Source: Paracoccus alkanivorans (GTDB lineage Bacteria; Pseudomonadota; Alphaproteobacteria; Rhodobacterales; Rhodobacteraceae). Taken from it: a stretch of 64,000 nucleotides of DNA. The position numbers and the translations under genes are program-made. The DNA lies in NCBI RefSeq assembly GCF_003697785.1, contig NZ_QOKZ01000002.1:248001-312000 (forward strand), read 5' to 3'. This document shows, piece by piece, positions 1 to 8,075 of the stretch (the stretch's first letter is position 1; the number at the start of each line of letters is the position of its first letter). The notes beneath the pieces were generated by a model, which saw nothing but the letters and a program-made list of their open reading frames with translations, ran no database searches and was not told the DNA's origin.

Positions 1-745
1 CGGTAAAGGTCAGGACCAGCGCGGCAGGCAGCGACTGCTTTTCGATGCTGGTGATGAAGGTCAGCGGGTAGATGAGGTTGTTCCAGGCCTCCATCAGCAC
101 GAAGATGCCGGTGGTCACGAGGCCCGGATAAATCAGCGGGACAATGATCCTCAGCAGGATTTCCCATTGGCGATAGCCGTCGACGCGCGCGGCCTCTTCG
201 ATTTCCACGGGCACCGCGTCGATAAAGCCCTTCAGCATCCAGACGGCGAAAGGCAGACCGAAGGTCGTGTAGCCCAGGATCAGGCCGAACATCGTGTCCA
301 GAAGACCGGTATTGAGCAGGATCAGGTAAAGCGGCGCCAGCAGGACGATCATCGGAAACATCCGCACCACCAGAACCAGGTAACCCGTCTGGTCGGCGGT
401 CCGGAAATTCCTGCGCGACAGGGCATAGGCCGCCGGGACCGCGATGACCACCGAAACGATCGCGGCCAGAAAGCAGGTGATCACGGAATTGATGAAGAAC
501 GAGACGAATGGCAGATCGCCCTGGAACAGCCTGACATAATTGCCGAAGGTCGGGCTTTCGGGAATGAGGGTCGGCTCAAGCCGGGTCGCTTCCAACTCGC
601 TCTTGAGCGAGGTGCTGATCATCCAGTAGATCGGTGCAACCGTCCAGAACAGCGCAACGGCAATGCATATATATTGCAGCGCCCTGCCCGAGATTGCGCG
701 GAAGGTGCCCCTGCTGCCGGCTGTGCGATGCGATTTGTCAGTCAT
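1..745 (-). CDS. Carbohydrate ABC transporter permease, MalG type (3' end cut off)
   Basis: Inner-membrane permease of a CUT1-type sugar importer; 248 codons are visible before the window edge. The translation begins MTDKSHRTAG, followed by a hydrophobic segment near residues 15-35. The EAA loop that contacts the ATPase is visible near residues 190-210 (EEAARVDGYRQWEILLRIIV). The start codon overlaps the end of the upstream MalF-type gene by 8 bases, so the pair is translationally coupled. It is the third gene of the operon starting at 2909 and further genes may follow beyond the edge. No ATPase is seen in this operon; the UgpC-type ATPase at 6990-8075 may serve it. The sugar cannot be read from the sequence. 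Confidence 0.9.
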   Translation of the reverse strand, partial: MTDKSHRTAGSRGTFRAISGRALQYICIAVALFWTVAPIYWMISTSLKSELEATRLEPTLIPESPTFGNYVRLFQGDLPFVSFFINSVITCFLAAIVSVVIAVPAAYALSRRNFRTADQTGYLVLVVRMFPMIVLLAPLYLILLNTGLLDTMFGLILGYTTFGLPFAVWMLKGFIDAVPVEIEEAARVDGYRQWEILLRIIVPLIYPGLVTTGIFVLMEAWNNLIYPLTFITSIEKQSLPAALVLTFT

Positions 746-1652
746 TCTGCCTGTTCCACAGCAATCGGATGTAGAAAACCGAGACCAGAAGCAGCAGCAG
801 CAGCCAGATCAGCCCGAGGGCCGAGGCATAGCCGATCTCGAAGCGCTCGAACGCCATCCGGTAGACATAGACGACAAGCGTTGTCGTCGCGTATCCGGGA
901 CCGCCCTGGGTCATCACCCAGACCTTGGCGAAATCGTTGAAATTGGAGATCACCATAAGCAAGCTGCCGACCACCAGCGGATTGCGCAGGAAAGGCAGCT
1001 TGATATGGAAGATGGTCGACCACAGGCCGGCCCGGTCCACCCGTGCGCTTTCCAGCACCGCGTCCGGGATACCGGACAGCGCGGAGGAGACCAGAAGGAA
1101 GAAGAAAGGCGTCGTCGCCCAGATATTGGCGACGATGATCGCGCCAAGCGAAATGTCGGCCCTGTTCAGCCACGAGACCGGATTGCCGATCACGCCGAGG
1201 TCGAGCAGGATGTCATTCACGATCCCGCCATTCTGCATATACATGAAGCGGAACAGGAACGCGACGACCACGAACGGCACCGCCCATGGGGATACGACAA
1301 GGGCGCGGACAGCGGTCCAGACGGGGCCCTTCAGATTTTCCAGAAGCAGGGCGACCGCGGTCCCGATCAGCATAGAGACAAGAACCGTTCCGCCGGTGTA
1401 GTAAAGGGTATTCTTCAGCGAGATCCAGAATATGCGGTCACTCGCCATCTGCGCGAAATTGTCCAGCCCCAGATATTCCGGAGGGGTGAAGTCAAGCAGA
1501 TTATACTCGAAAAAGGACAGGTAAACCGTCGAAACCACGGGATAACCGATGATTGCCAGAAGAACCAGCAGGGTCGGCAGAACCATCCAGTGCAGGAACG
1601 GCGCCTTCCCGCCGGCCCGGCGGGAGGAAGCCTGTTTCGAATGAGCGGGCAT
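738..1652 (-). CDS. Carbohydrate ABC transporter permease, MalF type
   Basis: A 304-residue inner-membrane permease with about six hydrophobic segments, the first near residues 25-45. The conserved EAA loop is near residues 200-220 (ESARVDRAGLWSTIFHIKLP). Length and layout fit the MalF/UgpA group of CUT1 importers. It starts 3 bases after the binding-protein gene stops and overlaps the following MalG-type gene by 8 bases, so the three genes form one tight operon. The substrate is unknown; the neighbours suggest a sugar or sugar acid. Confidence 0.93.
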   Translation of the reverse strand: MPAHSKQASSRRAGGKAPFLHWMVLPTLLVLLAIIGYPVVSTVYLSFFEYNLLDFTPPEYLGLDNFAQMASDRIFWISLKNTLYYTGGTVLVSMLIGTAVALLLENLKGPVWTAVRALVVSPWAVPFVVVAFLFRFMYMQNGGIVNDILLDLGVIGNPVSWLNRADISLGAIIVANIWATTPFFFLLVSSALSGIPDAVLESARVDRAGLWSTIFHIKLPFLRNPLVVGSLLMVISNFNDFAKVWVMTQGGPGYATTTLVVYVYRMAFERFEIGYASALGLIWLLLLLLVSVFYIRLLWNRQND

Positions 1653-1655
1653 GGA

Positions 1656-2909
1656 TCAGTTGCCGATCTGGTTCTGGATGTCCGATGCGATATCGGCGAC
1701 CGGGCGGTCGCTGGTGACTGCCTCCTGAACGCCCGCCATGATCACCGTCGCATATTCGGCGAATTCCGGCCCGAACGGCATGGGAGAGATGGTGGGGATG
1801 ATATCGTTCGAGAAGGCTTCGATGACCGGTGTATCAAGCAGCTCCGCCACCGCAGGATCCCCGACGGATTTCGCCGGTGGGATCGAGCGGTTGGTCTCGA
1901 TCGTGTAGGTCTTGACCGCAGCCTCGTTGGTGGCGAGGTATTTCATGAATTTCCAGGCCGCCTCCTTGTGCTGCGAGTCCCTGAACATCACCAGTTGGTG
2001 ACCGCCCTCGAATGAATATCCCTTTCCGCCCGGCCCGGCGGGCATCGGGACAACGCCGTAATGCGCGTTGAACTCCTCTGCACTCATGCCGTTTGTCGAC
2101 TGGATGACGCCCTGCACCAGCACCTGGTCCCACAGGAACGCCACCTGGTCCTGCGCGAAGAGAGGCCGGAATTCGCCGATCTTGCGGCCGGGATCGATAT
2201 ACCCCTTTTCCGAGATATCCCGCAGCCAGCCCAGGTAAGCCTGCATCTCTTCGCTTTCCGCGCCCCCGGCGGCAACCGGATCCGCGCCGAAGGCCCGGAT
2301 CCAGGGCCAGTTCGCTTGAAGTGCGAAAGCGCGGTTGGTGGTATCGATCCCCAGGACGATCACCTCCGGGTTGGCTTCCCGGATCGCCGCCATGGCTTCG
2401 TTCAATTCATCGATGGTTTCGGGCGGGTCTTCGGGATCGAGCCCGGCATCTTCCATCAGCTTCTTGTTGTACCAAAGCCCTGCCGGTGCCTGGTTCCAGG
2501 GAAAGGCAATCAGATCCTCGCCAACCATCAGCGGCTCATAGGCGCCGGGTTTCAGCGTATCGAGAAACGCCTTGTCGGCATAGCCCTGCAACGGCTCCAA
2601 CCCGCCGGTCGAAGACAGGGCGAATGTATCATTGCCCGCGACCTGCGCGACATCCGGCGGATTGCCGGAGCGCAGCCGCAGGACCAGTTGGCGGGCCATT
2701 TCCGCGAATGCGATGCTCTCGCTTTCGATCTTGATATCCGGATTCTCCGCCTCGAAGGCGCTGATCACCTGCTCCATCCCGTCGCGCGTCGCGCCTTCGG
2801 CGGTGGCCCAGTTGGCGAATTTCAATGTGACCTGCTCTGCATGCACCGTGCCGGAAAGCCCGACGAAAGCAATCAGTGCCGCGGATACGAGTCTTTTCGG
2901 CAAACCCAT
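1656..2909 (-). CDS. Extracellular sugar-binding protein of ABC importer (family 1)
   Basis: A 417-residue periplasmic binding protein. It has a Sec signal peptide (residues 1-24, hydrophobic core AALIAFVGL, likely cleavage after VHA) and a typical family-1 start to the mature protein (VTLKFANWATAEG). A GGAGGAG ribosome site lies just upstream of the ATG. It is first in an operon with the two permeases at 738-1652 and 1-745, and diverges from the GntR gene at 3055. An inverted repeat at 2925-2943, close to the start codon, is a candidate operator. It is unlike the second binding protein at 11596, so the two importers probably take different ligands or different forms of one compound. Confidence 0.93.
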   Translation of the reverse strand: MGLPKRLVSAALIAFVGLSGTVHAEQVTLKFANWATAEGATRDGMEQVISAFEAENPDIKIESESIAFAEMARQLVLRLRSGNPPDVAQVAGNDTFALSSTGGLEPLQGYADKAFLDTLKPGAYEPLMVGEDLIAFPWNQAPAGLWYNKKLMEDAGLDPEDPPETIDELNEAMAAIREANPEVIVLGIDTTNRAFALQANWPWIRAFGADPVAAGGAESEEMQAYLGWLRDISEKGYIDPGRKIGEFRPLFAQDQVAFLWDQVLVQGVIQSTNGMSAEEFNAHYGVVPMPAGPGGKGYSFEGGHQLVMFRDSQHKEAAWKFMKYLATNEAAVKTYTIETNRSIPPAKSVGDPAVAELLDTPVIEAFSNDIIPTISPMPFGPEFAEYATVIMAGVQEAVTSDRPVADIASDIQNQIGN

Positions 2910-2924
2910 TCTCTCCTCCCAAGC

Positions 2925-2943
2925 CTGTAGCGAGTTTCTACAG
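2925..2943. promoter_or_regulatory. Inverted repeat, candidate GntR operator
   Basis: CTGTAG and CTACAG form a perfect 6-bp inverted repeat with a 7-base spacer, 16 bases upstream of the binding-protein start codon at 2909. It lies between divergent genes whose plus-strand member encodes a GntR regulator. The position would suit a repressor blocking the sugar-transport operon. Assigning it to this regulator is inference from proximity and symmetry only. Confidence 0.4.
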
Positions 2944-3054
2944 AATTATATCTGATATACTGAACATCATATTTTAGATGTCAATTCTTTACAGCCACGT
3001 GAAGTTATGGTTCACAGGGACATTCGGATCGACTTGGGTTCATGGCGGATAACA

Positions 3055-3732
3055 ATGACTCTTCAAAAACTTAAACGTCCCGTCTCTTTGTATGACATGG
3101 CCCTGGAAGGCATCCGTTCCTCGATCATCGACGGAACCATCGAAATAGGTGAGCAGATTTCGGAAACCCGGATCTCGGAGCAGTTGGGCATCAGCAAGAC
3201 ACCGGTGCGCGAGGCGCTGCAGGAATTGCGCCGCGAAGGGCTGGTTCAGATCGATCCCAGGAAAAGAACCACGGTGTTCAAGCCCGACTCGCAGCAACTC
3301 TCGGAATTGTTCGACATGCGCATCCTGCTGGAAACCGGTGCGGCCGAACGGCTCTACGAAAGGAACAGGGAGCAATCCGTTCTCCGGATGCGCGCCGTGG
3401 TCGAGCAAATGCGGCGCGCCGTCGAGCACGAGGATTACAAGGGCTATCGTTCACTGGATTCCGACTTTCACCAGACCATCATCGATGGCGCGGGCAACAG
3501 CCTGATATCCGAAACCTACCGGCCCCTTTCATTCAAGATCAACGTTCTGCGGAACCGCGGGCTTCTGGATCCTTATGTCGTCCACAAGTCATTCGCCTTC
3601 CACCAGAGATTGCTCGGATTGCTTGAAAGCGCGGAAGCGGAGGAATTCCGCGCCGCGCTGACGACGCATATCCAGAACAGCCAGAAGGATTACGAAGCCT
3701 GGCTGGCGACACTCAGCCCCCCGGGTTCCTGA
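3055..3732 (+). CDS. GntR-family transcriptional regulator (FadR/FCD subfamily)
   Basis: A 225-residue DNA-binding regulator. The N-terminal winged helix-turn-helix (about residues 15-75) holds the usual signature (RISEQLGISKTPVREALQEL). The C-terminal all-helical FCD domain keeps residues typical of its metal and ligand pocket (DSDFHQTII, HQRLL). I chose the ATG at 3055 because MTLQKLKRPVSLYD leads straight into the domain; an in-frame ATG at 3007 would add 16 unconserved residues. It diverges from the importer operon at 2909 and converges on the enolase-superfamily gene at 3745. It probably senses a sugar acid or similar ligand; which one is unknown. Confidence 0.9.
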   Translation: MTLQKLKRPVSLYDMALEGIRSSIIDGTIEIGEQISETRISEQLGISKTPVREALQELRREGLVQIDPRKRTTVFKPDSQQLSELFDMRILLETGAAERLYERNREQSVLRMRAVVEQMRRAVEHEDYKGYRSLDSDFHQTIIDGAGNSLISETYRPLSFKINVLRNRGLLDPYVVHKSFAFHQRLLGLLESAEAEEFRAALTTHIQNSQKDYEAWLATLSPPGS

Positions 3733-3744
3733 GCAACGGATATT

Positions 3745-4896
3745 TCAGCCTGCCTCGCGCGTCAGCGTCACATGATCGCGCAGTTCCGCCGGAATACCGC
3801 TGATCCCCAGGCCCGGTTCGCGGGACAAATGCCAATTGCCGTCCCGGACGAAATCACCGCTGCTGGCCAAAGCATCGCGCAGCGGATTCGGATTCACGTC
3901 CACCTCCAGCAATCCGGACCCACCCGCCGCGGCAAGGAGATGGGCGGATGCCATCAGCCCGATGCCTCCGCCCAGGAAATGCGGGCAATAGACGAAGCCC
4001 CGTCGCAAGGCATCCTGCGCCACCGCGAGATTGCCCGAAACACCGCCCCATTTGCAAACATCCGGCTGCACGAAGCGCAAGGCCCCAAGCGACAGCGCGT
4101 GGTCGAAACCATCCGCTCCGGCAATATTCTCGCCGGCGGCAAGCGGCACATCCAGACCGGCCAGATCGAGCCAGTCACCATCCGGGGCATCGCAGGCAAT
4201 CGGTTCCTCGATCCAGCCAAGACGGGCTTCGGCAGCCGATTTCAGGAACCGCCGCGCCTCCTCTCGCGTCCATGCCTGGTTGGCGTCGGCATAAAGGGCT
4301 TCCTGCGGCAGCAATTGCCGGGAGCATTCGATCACCTTGCCCGGATCGGCGCCGGGATCGAAACCGACCTTCACCTTGAAGGCCCGAAAGCCAGCCGCGC
4401 GCGCAGCGGCAATCATCGCGCCAGCGGCGTCGATGTGAATCCCGCTGGCATAGACCGGCACGAGGTCGCGTGCCCCGGATGACACAAGCTTCGCCAGAGG
4501 CAGCCCGCCCCGCCGCGCCGTCATGTCCCAGGCAGCGATATCCAGCCCGGCAATGACCTGCCTGAACGGGCCGGGCTCGCCGCACTGGAGCGCACGGATA
4601 TGCGTCGCCCGGCTTAATTCGTGGAACATATCCGTGGGGCTGCTCCATTCGCGCCCGAGGACCAGTCCGGCGACATCGTCGATCAGCAGGTTGACGCGAT
4701 GCTCGGCCCCGGCGGCGGGCCAGTTGGCAAAGACCTCTCCCCAACCGGCAGCACCCTCCGCATCCTCGATACGCAGGAAGACCGCAGGCCGGTTATGCAT
4801 TACCCCGAACGAGGTCGCGACCGGCGTCCTTATCGGAACCCGAAGCGCCCAGGCCTGGATGCGTGCGACGCGATATGGCATCTCGATCTCAGGCAT
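3745..4896 (-). CDS. Enolase-superfamily enzyme (mandelate racemase / muconate lactonizing type)
   Basis: A 383-residue enzyme expected to abstract a proton alpha to a carboxylate using Mg2+. The N-terminal capping domain covers about residues 8-130. The barrel keeps the catalytic KxK (Lys174, Lys176), metal ligands Asp204, Glu230/231 and Glu256, a lysine after the sixth strand (Lys282, QPDVCKWGG) and His306 in PHFLGGGIGL. This pattern occurs in sugar-acid dehydratases, cycloisomerases and epimerases; the substrate cannot be told. Last gene of the LacI-controlled operon, overlapping the aldolase gene by 8 bases. The ATG at 4881 (MPYRVARIQ) is an alternative start. A dehydratase or lactone isomerase for an acid sugar fits the context but is inference. 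Confidence 0.85.
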   Translation of the reverse strand: MPEIEMPYRVARIQAWALRVPIRTPVATSFGVMHNRPAVFLRIEDAEGAAGWGEVFANWPAAGAEHRVNLLIDDVAGLVLGREWSSPTDMFHELSRATHIRALQCGEPGPFRQVIAGLDIAAWDMTARRGGLPLAKLVSSGARDLVPVYASGIHIDAAGAMIAAARAAGFRAFKVKVGFDPGADPGKVIECSRQLLPQEALYADANQAWTREEARRFLKSAAEARLGWIEEPIACDAPDGDWLDLAGLDVPLAAGENIAGADGFDHALSLGALRFVQPDVCKWGGVSGNLAVAQDALRRGFVYCPHFLGGGIGLMASAHLLAAAGGSGLLEVDVNPNPLRDALASSGDFVRDGNWHLSREPGLGISGIPAELRDHVTLTREAG

Positions 4897-5926
4897 AGGC
4901 GCATGAGAACGCGCCTTCCCGATTGACCTGCCCCAGGTTGAAGGCCGGTCTCCAGGGTTGGGCGTTTTCCCGGGTCAGGCGGCCAAGGTTCCGCAGGATT
5001 TTCATACCATCCCCCTTCAGGGCGGTCAGCACCGCTTCGCGATCGGGGAAATGGTCCTGAACCGCGTCCAGCCAGATCGTCCGGCCCGCAAGGAAACCCT
5101 GCGCCCCCGCGGCGTATGAATAGCTCAGCACCCGTTCGAACTGTTCGGGCGCGGCACCGCCGGACAAAAGCACCCAGGGAATCCCGGCATCCGCGCAGAT
5201 CTTGCCGATCTCGGCGAATTGCGAGGCCGCCGCCCGCGATTCGGCGCTGCCATCCATCGCCGGCAGGGATGCGGCCGGCAGCGGCGTCTCCAGCTTGTAG
5301 AGGTCGACACCGTATTCCGGTTTCGCGAATTCACGAACGCTCTCGATCACCAGATCGGCGCGCTTGTCGGCGCTTTCGACATAGTCGGTGGTATGCCGGT
5401 CGCTGTCGGGGAACGGATAAACCAGCAGTTCCAGCACATAGGGGATATCGTGACGGCGGCACTCGGCGCCGATGGTGCGGACATAGTCCTTCTGGTGCTG
5501 CAGCACCTCGTCCGAGGCATCCGGGCGATACCATGCCAGCACCTTGACGGCATCCCCCCCGAGACGACGGATCTTCTCGACGCTCCAATTGTCGATGGAA
5601 CGCGACTTCCGGCCGCCCGGGGTGTCCTCGAACCGATGCTCCTCCAAGGTCACGATCAGCCCGGTGCGCGCGGGCAGCACGTCGATCGCGGCGGGCATGG
5701 CGAAATTCGGATCCAGCAGCATCGAGGACGCCTCATGCGCCAATGCCTCGACCAGCATACGCTTTGCGGCAAGCATGTCGGCGAAATCCACCCGGTCGGC
5801 CGGAATCCCCCGCGCCTTGGCAAGCGCCTGCAGCAGGGGTGGGCGCTGATCCAGGGCGACCATGGTGAAATGTCCGTCCTCATCGGCCAGCCGAGCCAGT
5901 CCGCGCTGTTTCCCAATGCTTGTCAT
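4889..5926 (-). CDS. Class I ketose-bisphosphate aldolase, LacD/YihT type
   Basis: A 345-residue aldolase of the tagatose-1,6-bisphosphate aldolase (LacD) family, which also holds the sulfofructose-1-phosphate aldolase YihT. Seen: the N-terminal strand with the FTMVALDQR motif (residues 20-28), the Schiff-base lysine Lys211 in DLYKLETPLP, and the phosphate-loop region WVLLSGG and FLAGRTIW near the C terminus. The start is the ATG at 5926, which overlaps the kinase stop (ATGA). An open frame continues upstream to 6454 but only through the kinase gene. With the adjacent kinase it should cleave a phosphorylated ketose to DHAP and a C3 aldehyde. A sulfosugar substrate (giving sulfolactaldehyde) is suggested by the kinase and by the sulfolactate cluster; an ordinary ketohexose is the alternative. 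Confidence 0.88.
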   Translation of the reverse strand: MTSIGKQRGLARLADEDGHFTMVALDQRPPLLQALAKARGIPADRVDFADMLAAKRMLVEALAHEASSMLLDPNFAMPAAIDVLPARTGLIVTLEEHRFEDTPGGRKSRSIDNWSVEKIRRLGGDAVKVLAWYRPDASDEVLQHQKDYVRTIGAECRRHDIPYVLELLVYPFPDSDRHTTDYVESADKRADLVIESVREFAKPEYGVDLYKLETPLPAASLPAMDGSAESRAAASQFAEIGKICADAGIPWVLLSGGAAPEQFERVLSYSYAAGAQGFLAGRTIWLDAVQDHFPDREAVLTALKGDGMKILRNLGRLTRENAQPWRPAFNLGQVNREGAFSCAYA

Positions 5927-6846
5927 CTTGTAGATCTCCATAATTCCAGGGTCTCGGTAAAATCGGGTATTCCCGCACGGCCGCCCCTGCGGGTGCATTT
6001 CAGGGCCGCGGCGGCAGAGGCGAATTCGGCCGCAGAACCGGTGTCCGCACCGGCCGCGATCGCCATCGCCCAAGCACCGTGAAACACGTCGCCCGCGCCA
6101 TTGGTATCGACGACCTCGACGGGAAAAGCCGCGCGGTGGTGATGCGCCCCGTCCTCTATCCAGTTGACACCGTCCGCACCGCGCGTGACCGCCGATACTG
6201 CGCATCCGAACCCGGCAACGTGCTCCAACGCGTTCACGGATCCGGCGAAGGCGTGCAGCGCTTGTTCGGAAAAGATCGCGTGATCGGTCAGCGGCAACAG
6301 CTTTTCGAACACAGCGGCCTCGGCCACATCGGCATCCAGCACAGTCGGCACCCCCGCCTTGCGTGCCGCCGCAAAGACAGCCGCCGCACCGTCGACCCAA
6401 CGCGGATCGGCCAGCACCGCACCGGCGCCGGACACCTGGTCCAGAGGCAGCCAATCGGCCTCGTTCGGCAGATCCGCGCCACGGAAATTGACGATCAGAC
6501 GCTCGCCGGCGGGATCGACCAGCACGCAGGACACGGATGACCGGGCGCCGGGAAACAGCCGGAACTGTTCGACATCCACCCCTTCGAGCGCCAGTTCCCG
6601 TCGCATGGCCAGCCCGGCGGCATCCTTGCCCGCACGGCCCCAGAACCGGGCCTGACCACCCAGATGCGCAACGGCCACAGCCGCCGTCGCAGCCATGCCG
6701 CCGCCACCGGAGGCATGATCGGCGGCCCGGGTCTTGCCGGCGCGGTCAGGCAGGGCTTCGACCGTCCAGACCTGGTCCATCGCGGTCAGGCCAAGGCAGA
6801 TCACCGCCGGGTCCCTTCGGGCCCATCCCGGGGGAAGCGCGTTCAT
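5923..6846 (-). CDS. PfkB-family sugar kinase, sulfofructose kinase (YihV)-like
   Basis: A 307-residue ribokinase-fold kinase. Signatures: GGGGMAATAAVAVAHLGG near residue 47 and the catalytic DTNGAGDVFHG near the C terminus. Against E. coli YihV as I remember it, the protein aligns with a constant offset of 11 residues. It keeps Lys38, Asn120 (GERLIVNF) and Arg149 (VLADPRW), matching Lys27, Asn109 and Arg138, which bind the sulfonate in YihV. The C-terminal motif GGRAGIPD is also shared. The ATG at 6846 is preferred over one at 6894, which adds residues with no family match. It sits between the UgpC gene and the aldolase (4-base overlap). Predicted role: phosphorylating 6-deoxy-6-sulfofructose or a close ketose. 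The identity is inferred, not proven. Confidence 0.85.
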   Translation of the reverse strand: MNALPPGWARRDPAVICLGLTAMDQVWTVEALPDRAGKTRAADHASGGGGMAATAAVAVAHLGGQARFWGRAGKDAAGLAMRRELALEGVDVEQFRLFPGARSSVSCVLVDPAGERLIVNFRGADLPNEADWLPLDQVSGAGAVLADPRWVDGAAAVFAAARKAGVPTVLDADVAEAAVFEKLLPLTDHAIFSEQALHAFAGSVNALEHVAGFGCAVSAVTRGADGVNWIEDGAHHHRAAFPVEVVDTNGAGDVFHGAWAMAIAAGADTGSAAEFASAAAALKCTRRGGRAGIPDFTETLELWRSTR

Positions 6847-6989
6847 AATCCCGCGATGCAGGGATATTCCGTCCCTGCATATTCCCTTGCGCAAGTGTGC
6901 ACTCCCTGGCCACCCGGAACGGATCGGCCGATAAAGCCGGTGAAAGCCCTTGCGTCAGATAACGGCGGATCTTGCGTGACCGATGTCAT

Positions 6990-8075
6990 TCAATTCACCT
7001 TTCCGGTGCCATCGATCCGGACTTCGGTTTCCGGATCGAAAAGATGCGCCTTGCCCGAGGCGGGCGACAGCCAGAGCCGCTGTCCGGTCACGGGGCGAAG
7101 ATCGGGCGATACCCGTGCGATCACCTCTTGCCCCGCGGCAAAGGCGTGGACCAGCGTGTCCGACCCCAGTGGCTCGACCAGCCGGATATCGGCGGCAATG
7201 CCCTGCCCTTCCCCGACCACCTCGAAATGCTCGGGGCGAATACCCAGTGTCAGCGACTTGTGACCAGCAGCTTGACCGGCCATCAGCGTGGTGGGCAGCA
7301 GGCTGCCATCGACCAGCCGAAGCTGGTCGGCCTGAACCTCCACCGGCAGGAAGTTCATCGATGGCGAGCCGATGAAACTGGCGACGAACAGGTTTGCCGG
7401 GTTTTCATAGACCTCTTCGGGCGTGCCGACCTGCTGGATGATCCCGGCCTTCATCACCACGATCCGGTCGGCCATGGTCATCGCCTCGATCTGGTCATGG
7501 GTCACGAAGACCATCGTCGTCCTCAGTTTTTTCGACAATGTCTTGATCTCGGCACGGACCTGTCCGCGCAGCTTCGCATCCAGGTTCGACAGAGGCTCGT
7601 CGAACAGGAACACCTGCGGGTCGCGCACGATGGCCCGCCCCATCGCGACGCGCTGGCGCTGGCCGCCCGACAATGCCTTGGGGCGCCGGTCCAGATAGGG
7701 CTGGATGTCCAGCAGCTTGGCCGCCTCTTCGATCCTGGGAGCGATTTCGGCGGCGGAAAGCCCGCGCATCTCCAGCGCAAATGCCATGTTCTGGCGCACC
7801 GTCATATGCGGGTAAAGCGCGTAATCCTGAAACACCATCGCGATATCGCGCTTGGCGGCTGGAAGCTCGTTCACCCTTCGGTCGCCGATCATCAGATCGC
7901 CGCCGTCGATCGCCTCCAGCCCGGCCAGCACGCGCAGCAGGGTAGATTTGCCACAGCCCGACGGACCGACAAGGACGATGAACTCCTCGTCCGCGATTTC
8001 GAGATCTAGCCCGGGAATGACCGTTACATTGCCGTAATTCTTGACGAGGTTGCGCATGGTGATGGACGCCATCAT
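6990..8075 (-). CDS. ABC transporter ATP-binding protein, UgpC/MalK type
   Basis: A 361-residue cytoplasmic ATPase that powers CUT1 sugar importers. Walker A (GPSGCGKST, about residue 38), Q-loop (VFQDYALYPHM), signature (LSGGQRQRV), Walker B (VFLFDEPLSNLDAKLR) and H-loop (TMVFVTHDQ) are all intact. The C-terminal regulatory OB-fold region (about residues 240-361) is present. The start overlaps the stop of the zinc dehydrogenase by 4 bases. It is the only sugar-type ATPase in the window, while there are two permease pairs (1-1652 and 9076-10774). It may therefore energise both, as MsiK-type ATPases do; this sharing is inference. Confidence 0.95.
   Translation of the reverse strand: MMASITMRNLVKNYGNVTVIPGLDLEIADEEFIVLVGPSGCGKSTLLRVLAGLEAIDGGDLMIGDRRVNELPAAKRDIAMVFQDYALYPHMTVRQNMAFALEMRGLSAAEIAPRIEEAAKLLDIQPYLDRRPKALSGGQRQRVAMGRAIVRDPQVFLFDEPLSNLDAKLRGQVRAEIKTLSKKLRTTMVFVTHDQIEAMTMADRIVVMKAGIIQQVGTPEEVYENPANLFVASFIGSPSMNFLPVEVQADQLRLVDGSLLPTTLMAGQAAGHKSLTLGIRPEHFEVVGEGQGIAADIRLVEPLGSDTLVHAFAAGQEVIARVSPDLRPVTGQRLWLSPASGKAHLFDPETEVRIDGTGKVN

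Noticed and set aside
5927..6454. N-terminal extension of the aldolase frame
   Set aside because: It lies wholly within the kinase gene and has no similarity to aldolases; the ATG at 5926 with ATGA coupling is the real start.
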